From the NCBI GenBank assembly GCA_045595725.1, contig JAZOAY010000105.1, forward strand, positions 1 to 29,031: a DNA stretch of 29,031 nt, read 5' to 3'. Made by a program: the position numbers and the translations under genes. This DNA is from SIG575 sp045595725 (GTDB lineage Bacteria; Bacillota; Clostridia; Oscillospirales; Acutalibacteraceae). Positions 7,863-14,775 of the stretch are shown one piece after another (the first letter of the stretch is position 1; the number at the start of each line of letters is the position of its first letter). Below the pieces are notes generated by a model. It did no database searches. It was given only the letters and a program-made list of their open reading frames with translations, and had not been told where the DNA came from.

Positions 7863-8786
7863 ATGAAAAATTATAAATTTGTAACACTTCTCATGGACAA
7901 GCATGAGTATCCTGAAGAAGCAAAAAAAGTTATTTCTGATGCATTTGACAAAATCATCGCAAACGAAAAAGCAAACAAAATCCTTGAATCAATCAGAACA
8001 GATTATTTCAAAAAAAATAAAAACTTTGATAAATTTGAAGATAAAACAAAGGCTCTGTCAGAAGAAATCGGTGTTCATGTTTACATTGTAAACCTTGTAA
8101 TTCTTCTCAGTTGTACAGAAGCACTTCTCAGAAAATACAAAAAAGAAAACATTGACGAAGAAATTTTCTGGGATTCAATGATAGACCTTAAAGTCAAGAT
8201 GATTGAATGCAAAGAAAACTACGATATGTACGGCACATTTGTTGAAGGTTGGTTCAACGGTTTCTATCAGATGAGAAGATTCAAGGTAGGCAGATTTGAA
8301 TATGACCTGGCTGATTTCGGTTGCAGTGAATTCACAATTGCAGGTGAAACAATCAAGGATGAAGAATTCTGCCTTGGCATGCATATTCCTTCTCATTGCG
8401 GAAGCCTTTCAATGGATGTAAGACTTGATTCTTACAGAAAGGCCTACAAATTCTTCCGCGATAAATTCGGCGACAAGAAATATATGTACATAGTGTGCGG
8501 TTCATGGCTCCTTTACCCCGATAACGATAAAATTCTCCCCGCAAATTCAAATACAGTAGATTTTCTCTACGATTTTGAACCCCTCAACGTTACAACAAAA
8601 TATGATTTCGGTGACCAGTGGAGAGTTTTCGGCGTTCAGTACGATAATAAACCCGTATCTGAACTTCCCAGAAACACTTCAATGCAGAGAGCATTTGCTG
8701 AATGGCTTGAAAAAGGCAACAAAACAGGTTCTGCTTACAGTATTCTTGTTTTTGACGGCGAAAAAATTCTCACAAGACAGAAGTAA
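7863..8786 (+). CDS. acyltransferase-like protein with NAT_N and GNAT_C type regions
   Basis: A 307-residue cytoplasmic protein. Residues 1-130 are helical and charged. The second half carries HIPSHCGSLSMD, GSWLLYP, LPANSNTVDF and LPRNTSMQRA in an order that I recognise from proteins named acyltransferase domain-containing protein (N-acyltransferase N-terminal plus GNAT-like C-terminal regions). The biochemical role of that family is poorly known, and I cannot name an acyl donor or acceptor. It is the last of the seven operon genes; its ribosome site AAGGAG overlaps the stop of the kinase gene. Position suggests it modifies, or senses, the product of the pathway. No terminator is visible before the next promoter at 8818, so some read-through into the riboswitch region is possible. 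Confidence 0.65.
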   Translation: MKNYKFVTLLMDKHEYPEEAKKVISDAFDKIIANEKANKILESIRTDYFKKNKNFDKFEDKTKALSEEIGVHVYIVNLVILLSCTEALLRKYKKENIDEEIFWDSMIDLKVKMIECKENYDMYGTFVEGWFNGFYQMRRFKVGRFEYDLADFGCSEFTIAGETIKDEEFCLGMHIPSHCGSLSMDVRLDSYRKAYKFFRDKFGDKKYMYIVCGSWLLYPDNDKILPANSNTVDFLYDFEPLNVTTKYDFGDQWRVFGVQYDNKPVSELPRNTSMQRAFAEWLEKGNKTGSAYSILVFDGEKILTRQK

Positions 8787-8817
8787 TTTACGACTTTGTT
8801 TTGGTTAAAATACCATA

Positions 8818-8846
8818 TTGACAAAACACGGCTTTCAATGTAAAAT
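8818..8846 (+). promoter_or_regulatory. sigma-A promoter of the riboswitch-pflBA unit
   Basis: A perfect TTGACA at 8818-8823 and TAAAAT at 8841-8846 are separated by 17 bases, with TG directly before the -10 box. The expected start of transcription near 8853 leaves room for the complete ZTP aptamer downstream. Confidence 0.85.
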
Positions 8847-8870
8847 ATTATTGTAAACATAAATCATTCC

Positions 8871-8940
8871 TTGTGACTGACGGATTAGGTGAACAAAACA
8901 CCGTGAAGCATGGAATGACTTCAAGCCGACCGTCTGGGCA
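8871..8940 (+). ncRNA. ZTP/ZMP riboswitch (pfl motif) aptamer
   Basis: The conserved features of the pfl motif are visible. GTGACTGACGG opens the aptamer and CCGTCTGGGCA closes it; GACGG at 8879-8883 pairs with CCGTC at 8930-8934. An inner GGTG/CACC helix lies at 8888-8902 and a TGAAG/CTTCA hairpin at 8904-8923. The family binds the purine intermediates ZMP and ZTP, which build up when 10-formyl-tetrahydrofolate is short. Here it precedes pflB, whose product makes formate, the C1 donor for that folate. Binding should prevent the overlapping terminator from forming and so raise pflBA expression. Confidence 0.88.
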
Positions 8941-8977
8941 ATCCTCGTCACACGTGGATTGCCCTTTTATATTTTTT
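8936..8977 (+). terminator. riboswitch-controlled intrinsic terminator
   Basis: GGGCAATCC at 8936-8944 pairs perfectly with GGATTGCCC at 8956-8964; after a T-T mismatch, CGT/ACG extends the stem inside. A T-rich tract follows from 8965. The 5' arm begins with the GGGCA that is part of the conserved aptamer end, so aptamer and terminator compete for the same bases. This is the transcription-control arrangement known for ZTP riboswitches. Confidence 0.88.
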
Positions 8978-8994
8978 TGAAAGGATGATATCAG

Positions 8995-11229
8995 ATGAAC
9001 GAATGCTGGAAAGACTTTAAACCGGGTAAATGGCAGAATGAAATTAATGTGCGTGATTTCATTCAGACTAACTATACTCCTTATGAGGGAAATTCATCTT
9101 TCCTTGCCGGTCCGACAAAAAGAACTGAGGAACTGATGAGCAAACTCAACACACTTCTCACAATTGAAAAGCAGTACGGCGGAGTTCTTGATATTGACAC
9201 AACAACTGTATCTTCTCTGACTTCCTATAGTCCCGGTTATCTTGACAAAGAAAAAGAAATCATTGTAGGCTTGCAGACAAACCGTCCCCTCAAGAGAGGT
9301 GTAAACCCCTTTGGCGGTATCAGAATGGCAAGACAGGCATGTCAGGCTTACGGCTACAAACTTTCAGATAAAATTGAAAATGAATTCCAGTTCAGAACAA
9401 CTCACAACGACGGTGTTTTCAGAGCATACAGCGAAGAAATGCGTCTCGCTCGTAAATCAAGCATTATCACAGGTCTTCCCGATGCTTACGGCAGAGGCAG
9501 AATTATCGGCGACTACAGACGTGTTGCTCTTTACGGAATTGACAGACTTATTGAAGAAAAGAAAAAAGATAAAGCATTGATTGCAAAAGATGAAAGCATG
9601 AATTTTGCAACAGTAAGACAGCTTGAGGAACTTTTCCAGCAGATTACTTTCCTCGGTAAGATGAAAGAAATGGCTGAAATGTACGGTTTTGACATCAGTC
9701 AGCCTGCAGCCAATGCAAAAGAAGCTGTTCAGTGGCTTTATTTCGGCTACCTTGCCGCAATTAAAGAACAGAACGGTGCCGCAATGAGCCTTGGCAGAAC
9801 TGCAACATTCATTGATATCTACATTGAACGTGACCTTAAAAACGGCGTTCTCACAGAAGAAGAAGCACAGGAAATCATGGACGATTTCGTTATGAAACTC
9901 CGTATGGCAAGACATCTCAGAACTCCTGAATACAACGAACTTTTCGGCGGTGACCCCATGTGGATTACTGAGGCTGTAGGCGGAATGGGCGAAGACGGAA
10001 GAACACTTGTTACTAAAAACAGTTACCGCATTCTCAACACTCTCTATAACCTTGGATCTGCGCCCGAACCTAACCTTACAATTCTCTGGTCAGACAGACT
10101 CCCCGAAAACTTCAAAAACTTCTGTGCAAAACTTTCAATCGACACAGACTCGATACAGTACGAAAATGACGATGTAATGAGACCAATTTACGGCGATGAC
10201 TACGCGATTGCATGTTGTGTTTCTGCAATGAAAGTGGGCAAACAGATGCAGTTCTTCGGTGCTCGTTGCAACCTTGCAAAACTTCTTCTCCTTACTCTTA
10301 ACGGCGGTTACGATACAACATCAGGTATTCACATTGGTCCTCAGAAAGATGTTATGTCAGACGAAGTACTTGACTTTGACAAAGTAAAAGAGAGATTTGA
10401 CGAATACGTAGAATGGCTCATGAAACTTTACGTCAACACAATGAACGTTATCCACTACATGCACGACAAGTATGCTTACGAAAAATCACAGATGGCTCTG
10501 CACGACACAGAGGTAGAAAGATTTATGGCTTTCGGTGTTGCAGGTCTGTCAGTCATCACAGACTCACTCAGTGCCATTAAATATGCAACCGTAAAACCCA
10601 TCCGTGATGAAAAAGGATATATCGTTGACTTTGAAACAACGGGAGAGTTCCCCAAATACGGAAACGACGATGACAGAGTTGACTTTATTGCTCGTGACCT
10701 TGCTCATCAGGTTATTACCGAGCTTCGCAAGACACCTACTTACAGAAATGCTATTCACACTCTGTCAGTTCTTACAATCACATCAAACGTTGCATACGGT
10801 AAAAAGACAGGTGCAACTCCTGACGGAAGAAAGAAAGGCGAACCTTTTGCTCCCGGTGCAAACCCCATGCACAACCGTGAAGAAAACGGTGCTCTCGCAT
10901 CTCTCAACAGCGTTGCAAAAATTTCTTATAATGACTGCCGCGACGGTATTTCAAATACATTCTCCATCACTCCCGATGCTCTGGGTAAAGATGACGAATC
11001 AAAAACAGGCAACCTTGTACATGTTCTTGACGGATATTTCAGAAAGAACGCTCACCATATCAACGTAAACGTTCTGAACCGTGAAACACTCATGGATGCT
11101 TATGAACATCCTGAAAATTATCCTAACCTTACAGTTCGTGTTTCAGGTTATGCCGTAAACTTTGTAAAACTCTCACGTGAACAACAGAAAGAAGTTATTT
11201 CACGTACTTTCCATGAGAGGCTTGCATAA
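8995..11229 (+). CDS. pflB: formate C-acetyltransferase (pyruvate formate-lyase)
   Basis: Converts pyruvate and CoA into acetyl-CoA and formate under anaerobic conditions, in the cytoplasm. The 744 residues match the normal PflB length. The catalytic cysteine pair is C407/C408 in DDYAIACCVSAMKVG. The glycyl-radical loop near the C-terminus is RVSGYAVNFVKLS with G718 as the radical site. Both are intact, so the enzyme should be active once the glycine is charged by PflA, encoded directly downstream. CC plus the PflB-like C-terminal RVSGYAV argues for true pyruvate formate-lyase rather than a diol dehydratase-type glycyl radical enzyme. Ribosome site AAAGGA lies about ten bases before the ATG and beyond the riboswitch terminator. 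Expression is predicted to respond to ZTP through the leader. Confidence 0.97.
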   Translation: MNECWKDFKPGKWQNEINVRDFIQTNYTPYEGNSSFLAGPTKRTEELMSKLNTLLTIEKQYGGVLDIDTTTVSSLTSYSPGYLDKEKEIIVGLQTNRPLKRGVNPFGGIRMARQACQAYGYKLSDKIENEFQFRTTHNDGVFRAYSEEMRLARKSSIITGLPDAYGRGRIIGDYRRVALYGIDRLIEEKKKDKALIAKDESMNFATVRQLEELFQQITFLGKMKEMAEMYGFDISQPAANAKEAVQWLYFGYLAAIKEQNGAAMSLGRTATFIDIYIERDLKNGVLTEEEAQEIMDDFVMKLRMARHLRTPEYNELFGGDPMWITEAVGGMGEDGRTLVTKNSYRILNTLYNLGSAPEPNLTILWSDRLPENFKNFCAKLSIDTDSIQYENDDVMRPIYGDDYAIACCVSAMKVGKQMQFFGARCNLAKLLLLTLNGGYDTTSGIHIGPQKDVMSDEVLDFDKVKERFDEYVEWLMKLYVNTMNVIHYMHDKYAYEKSQMALHDTEVERFMAFGVAGLSVITDSLSAIKYATVKPIRDEKGYIVDFETTGEFPKYGNDDDRVDFIARDLAHQVITELRKTPTYRNAIHTLSVLTITSNVAYGKKTGATPDGRKKGEPFAPGANPMHNREENGALASLNSVAKISYNDCRDGISNTFSITPDALGKDDESKTGNLVHVLDGYFRKNAHHINVNVLNRETLMDAYEHPENYPNLTVRVSGYAVNFVKLSREQQKEVISRTFHERLA

Positions 11230-11946
11230 ATGAAGGGTTATATCAACTCAGTTCAATCTTTCGGTGCAGTTGACGGTCCCGGTGTAAGATATGTGATTTT
11301 CATGCAAGGTTGTCCCCTCAGATGTTCATGCTGCCATAATCCCGACACCTGGGATTTTTCAAAGGAACAGGAAGTAACTGCGGAAGAAATGCTCGCAAAA
11401 ATTCTCCGTTTCCGTGATTATTTCGGTCACGATGGTGGTGTTACTGTCTCCGGCGGAGAAGCACTTATGCAATGTGAATTTGTACATGAACTTTTTACCC
11501 TCTGTAAAAAAGAAAACATCCACACCTGCCTTGACACAAGCGGATGTATTCTTGATGAAAAAGTGAAAAATCTCCTTTCATTAACTGACCTTGTACTTCT
11601 TGATATAAAGTATACAAATGAAGAAGATTACAAAAAATATGTAGGTTGTTCACTTTCAGATGTAATTAAATTTTATGATTATCTTGAAGAAAACAAAATT
11701 TCTACATGGATTCGTCAGGTGATTATCCCTACAAAGAATGATACAGAAGAAAGCATCTCAAAACTTCTTGAAATTACAGATAATCACAAAGAATGCACAA
11801 AGAAAATTGAACTTCTACCTTTCAGAAAACTCTGTCAGCCAAAATATGATAATCTGGAAATTGAGTTTCCTTTCGGTGATATTCCTGAACCTTTGCCTGA
11901 AAAAGTAAAAGAATTACAGGAAATTGTAAATAAGAATGTAAAGTAA
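11230..11946 (+). CDS. pflA: pyruvate formate-lyase activating enzyme (radical SAM)
   Basis: Radical S-adenosylmethionine enzyme that abstracts hydrogen from the radical glycine of PflB. The iron-sulphur motif CxxxCxxC is formed by C28, C32 and C35 in GCPLRCSCCHNPDTW. C34 is an additional cysteine where relatives usually have an aromatic residue. VSGGEALMQ near residue 75 is the SAM-binding GGE motif. The protein is 238 residues, usual for PflA. The ATG follows directly after the pflB stop, with GAGAGG inside the end of pflB as ribosome site, so the two genes are translated as a coupled pair. A strong terminator follows 5 bases after the stop. Confidence 0.96.
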   Translation: MKGYINSVQSFGAVDGPGVRYVIFMQGCPLRCSCCHNPDTWDFSKEQEVTAEEMLAKILRFRDYFGHDGGVTVSGGEALMQCEFVHELFTLCKKENIHTCLDTSGCILDEKVKNLLSLTDLVLLDIKYTNEEDYKKYVGCSLSDVIKFYDYLEENKISTWIRQVIIPTKNDTEESISKLLEITDNHKECTKKIELLPFRKLCQPKYDNLEIEFPFGDIPEPLPEKVKELQEIVNKNVK

Positions 11947-11950
11947 AGTT

Positions 11951-11990
11951 AAAAGCCGTTGTAACTTGTCAGTTTCAACGGCTTTTCATT
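11951..11990. terminator. bidirectional terminator between pflA and the lipase gene
   Basis: AAAAGCCGTTG at 11951-11961 pairs with CAACGGCTTTT at 11976-11986, and AACT/AGTT extends the stem inside. T-rich tracts follow on the plus side, and the A-run on the left gives a T-run for minus-strand transcripts. It serves both convergent genes. Confidence 0.9.
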
Positions 11991-12826
11991 TATTTTAAAA
12001 ACTCTTTAATCTTCTCAGCATCTTTATAGCCTTTTTCGTAAAGGGCGTGAAGTTTTACTTTATCTTTTGTAAGTGTGTCAACTCCGCAGGTATCATCAGG
12101 TGAAACTATAAGGACTCTCCCCTCTTTTTCAAGTTCAATTGCCTTATCAACAAGTCGGTCATATTCATCATTACTCTGAAGCAGAGTTTTTGCTGCTTCA
12201 GGATATTTTCTTTTTATCAGTTTTGCTATAGTATCATTCCTTGAACTGCTTCGTCTGTAATCTTTGGGTTTTGACAGGGCAAAAACAATTTTATCCGCAC
12301 CCATTTCAAGTGCTTTTTCAAGGGGAACAGGCACAGCCACTCCCCCATCCATATATTTTCTTCCGTCGATTTCCACAGGCTTGCACACCAATGGAATTGC
12401 ACATGATGCACAGAAAACCTTATAATTATCCTGATGCAAATCGTCTTTTGTAAAATAATGTGCCTTTCCCGTTTCTGCATCTGTGGCAGCAATAAGAAGT
12501 TGCCCTTTATATTCTGCAATCTTAGGAAAATCTATAGGGTCTTCACCATCAGAATTTGTTAAAACAGAATATATGTAATCAAGGTCGAGGTATGAACCTT
12601 TTTTTATAAAGTTGCCAAGACTCATATATTCTTTTCGCTGAGAATAGTCATGATAAAAGCGATATGTCCTGTTTCTCTGTTTTGCAAGAAATGTTGAAAT
12701 ATTGGCACTTCCTGCAGAAACACCTATACACAGGTCAAAATAAGCATTATCATCAAGGCATCTGTCAAAAACCCCTGCTGTGTAAATGTTTCTGAGACCT
12801 CCGCCTGCATCTATTACTGCATTCAA
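11990..12826 (-). CDS. patatin-like phospholipase family protein
   Basis: Predicted serine acyl-hydrolase acting on phospholipids or other acyl esters, cytoplasmic or membrane-associated. The oxyanion loop DAGGGLRN is near the N-terminus, the nucleophile elbow is GVSAGS, and the catalytic aspartate lies in MDGGVAVP. These are all the parts of the Ser-Asp dyad. The frame is open back to an ATG at 12910, but a full promoter (12858-12886) lies inside that extension and AGGAAAAGGGAG sits eight bases before a TTG at 12826, so TTG is taken as the start (278 residues). The protein then begins directly at the conserved motif, as in family members such as YjjU/RssA-type proteins. It faces the ABC exporter genes across a divergent promoter region; a shared function is not evident. 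Confidence 0.85.
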   Translation of the reverse strand: MNAVIDAGGGLRNIYTAGVFDRCLDDNAYFDLCIGVSAGSANISTFLAKQRNRTYRFYHDYSQRKEYMSLGNFIKKGSYLDLDYIYSVLTNSDGEDPIDFPKIAEYKGQLLIAATDAETGKAHYFTKDDLHQDNYKVFCASCAIPLVCKPVEIDGRKYMDGGVAVPVPLEKALEMGADKIVFALSKPKDYRRSSSRNDTIAKLIKRKYPEAAKTLLQSNDEYDRLVDKAIELEKEGRVLIVSPDDTCGVDTLTKDKVKLHALYEKGYKDAEKIKEFLK

Positions 12827-12857
12827 TTGCAACACTCCCTTTTCCTGTGTTTTAATT

Positions 12858-12886
12858 ATTGTAGCATTAAAAATCTTCTTTTTCAA
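12858..12886 (-). promoter_or_regulatory. sigma-A promoter of the patatin-like gene
   Basis: On the minus strand TTGAAA (12886-12881) and TACAAT (12863-12858) are separated by 17 bases. Transcription should begin near 12851, about 25 bases before the TTG start at 12826. Its position rules out translation from the ATG at 12910. Confidence 0.75.
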
Positions 12887-12927
12887 CCCATTCACAAAAA
12901 AGTAACACAATTATTTCACATAATACA

Positions 12928-12956
12928 TTTTCAATTATGGAAATTTGTGGTATACT
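12928..12956 (+). promoter_or_regulatory. extended -10 promoter of the ABC exporter operon
   Basis: TATACT at 12951-12956 carries the extended -10 element TGG directly upstream, and a weak -35 (TTTTCA at 12928-12933) lies 17 bases before it. It is 45 bases upstream of the ATG at 13001, on the opposite strand from the patatin promoter, so the two units are divergent. Confidence 0.65.
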
Positions 12957-13000
12957 ATATTTTAATTAGTGATGCAAACTCATTCAAGGAGAATAACATA

Positions 13001-14761
13001 ATGATAATAAAATTACTCGGTAAAATGAAAAAAAGAGAATGGTTCATGGCTCTCGGCACAGCTTTGATTGTACTCAGTCAGATTTACTTCGACCTGAAAC
13101 TGCCCGAATACATGAGCACTCTGACTGTACTTATCCAGACTCCGGGAAGTACGGTAAATGAAATACTTGCTACCAGCGGTAAAATGCTTCTCTGTACAGG
13201 TATAAGTGCCGCTATGGCAATTTTATGCGGTTATCTTTCTGCAAGAGTGGGTTCGGGTTTCAGTTTCACTATACGTGAACATCTCTTCAACAAAGTTTCT
13301 GATTTCGGCAAAAAAGAAATGCAGGATTTTTCCGTACCAAGCCTTATCAACCGTACGACAAACGACGTATCACAAATTCAGATGGCAGTTTCAATGGGAA
13401 TTCAGATGATTATCAAAGCTCCCATTATGGCTGTGTGGGCTGTTATTAAAATTGTCACAAAAAGTTGGAAACTTTCGCTTATTACAGCAGGTTTTGTAGT
13501 TTTTCTCCTTGGAATTATGGCAGTTATGATTACCGTTGTTATTCCACGCTTCAAAATTGTTCAGAAACAGATTGATAAAATCAACCTTGTTGCCCGTGAA
13601 AATCTTTCAGGCATCAATGTTGTTCATGCTTTCGGGGCTGAAGATTATCAGAACGAAAAATTCGACAAAGCAGCAACCGCCCTTATGAAAACCCAGCTTT
13701 TCAATCAACGTACATTTGCTCTTCTTATGCCTCTTGTTGGACTTGCAATGAACTGTCTGGGGCTTGTAATTTATTGGGTAGGTGCAGGAATTATCAACAA
13801 TATTCCTGCAAGTGACTTCACTTTGCGACTTAATATGTTCAGCGACGTTGTCGTTTTCAGCACTTATGCAACTTACGTTATCATGTCAATTATGATGCTT
13901 GTTATGATCGTCATGTTCCTTCCTGCTGCTCAGGTTTCGGCACAGAGAATAAATGAGGTTCTCTCCTCAGATACAGACCTTACCCAGGGAAGTGAAAATG
14001 AGTCTCCCGAAGAAGGCACAGTTGAATTCAGAAACGTTTCTTTCAGATACCCTGACTCAGCTGAATACACACTTGAAGACATTTCTTTCAGAGTAAACAA
14101 AGGTGAAACAATTGCCTTTATCGGTGCCACAGGTTCAGGCAAAACAACTCTCATAAACCTTGCAGCACGTTTCTACGATGCAACTGAAGGCGAAGTTTTT
14201 GTTGACGGAATTAACGTAAAAGAATTTACTTTTGATGCTCTTTACGACCGTATAGGTTTTGTTACACAGAAAGCAGTTCTCTTTGCCGGCGATATCAGAA
14301 AAAATGTACTTTTCGGTGAAAGCCGTGGTGAAAAAACCGATGAAAACATTATTGATGCCCTGGAAACTGCACAGGCAAAGGATTTTGTCGAAAAGCTTTC
14401 AGGAGGGCTTTCTTCCCCCATTGCACAAGGCGGCACAAACGTGTCAGGAGGTCAGAAACAACGTCTTTCAATCGCAAGGGCATTGGCGAGAAAACCTGAA
14501 ATTCTGATTTTTGACGACTCTTTCTCTGCTCTCGACTACAAAACCGACAGAGCTTTACGTCACGAACTTGATGAAAAACTCGGCGGTGTTACAAGACTTA
14601 TAGTTGCTCAGAGAATAGGCACAATCAGAAATGCAGATAAAATTATTGTGCTTGATGAGGGCAAAGCCGTCGGTATAGGTACGCACAATGAACTGATGAA
14701 AAACTGTGAGGTTTACCGTGAAATCGCAATGTCACAGTTATCAGAAGATGAACTGAAGTAA
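13001..14761 (+). CDS. heterodimeric ABC exporter subunit with degenerate ATP site
   Basis: Half-transporter with an N-terminal six-helix exporter domain (residues about 15-320) and a C-terminal ATPase domain. Walker A is GATGSGKTT at 375-383 and the signature is a normal VSGGQ at 481-485. Walker B ends in D505-D506, with aspartate where the catalytic glutamate is expected, and the switch histidine is replaced by Q537. Together these mark the non-hydrolytic side of a TM287/288-type heterodimer. The frame is open upstream to 12827, but AAGGAG at 12987-12992 and the promoter at 12928-12956 fix the start at 13001 (586 residues). The partner gene begins 14 bases after the stop. The substrate (drug, lipid or peptide) is unknown. 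Confidence 0.92.
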   Translation: MIIKLLGKMKKREWFMALGTALIVLSQIYFDLKLPEYMSTLTVLIQTPGSTVNEILATSGKMLLCTGISAAMAILCGYLSARVGSGFSFTIREHLFNKVSDFGKKEMQDFSVPSLINRTTNDVSQIQMAVSMGIQMIIKAPIMAVWAVIKIVTKSWKLSLITAGFVVFLLGIMAVMITVVIPRFKIVQKQIDKINLVARENLSGINVVHAFGAEDYQNEKFDKAATALMKTQLFNQRTFALLMPLVGLAMNCLGLVIYWVGAGIINNIPASDFTLRLNMFSDVVVFSTYATYVIMSIMMLVMIVMFLPAAQVSAQRINEVLSSDTDLTQGSENESPEEGTVEFRNVSFRYPDSAEYTLEDISFRVNKGETIAFIGATGSGKTTLINLAARFYDATEGEVFVDGINVKEFTFDALYDRIGFVTQKAVLFAGDIRKNVLFGESRGEKTDENIIDALETAQAKDFVEKLSGGLSSPIAQGGTNVSGGQKQRLSIARALARKPEILIFDDSFSALDYKTDRALRHELDEKLGGVTRLIVAQRIGTIRNADKIIVLDEGKAVGIGTHNELMKNCEVYREIAMSQLSEDELK

Positions 14762-14775
14762 GGAGGGAGAATAAC

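Noticed and set aside
1559..8786. Classical myo-inositol (iol) catabolic operon
   Set aside because: IolG- and IolE-like folds are present, but iolD, iolC/iolJ, iolB and an inositol transporter are absent, and a nucleotidyltransferase and PHP protein are not part of that pathway.
9457..9915. A 152-codon minus-strand frame inside pflB, and similar long frames such as 10604-11068 and 1874-2263
   Set aside because: These are shadows of strongly coding genes on the other strand or frame, without ribosome sites or recognisable motifs.
12827..13000. A 58-residue N-terminal extension of the first ABC exporter subunit
   Set aside because: The extended -10 promoter and the AAGGAG ribosome site lie inside it, and it overlaps the patatin promoter; the exporter domain begins right after the ATG at 13001.
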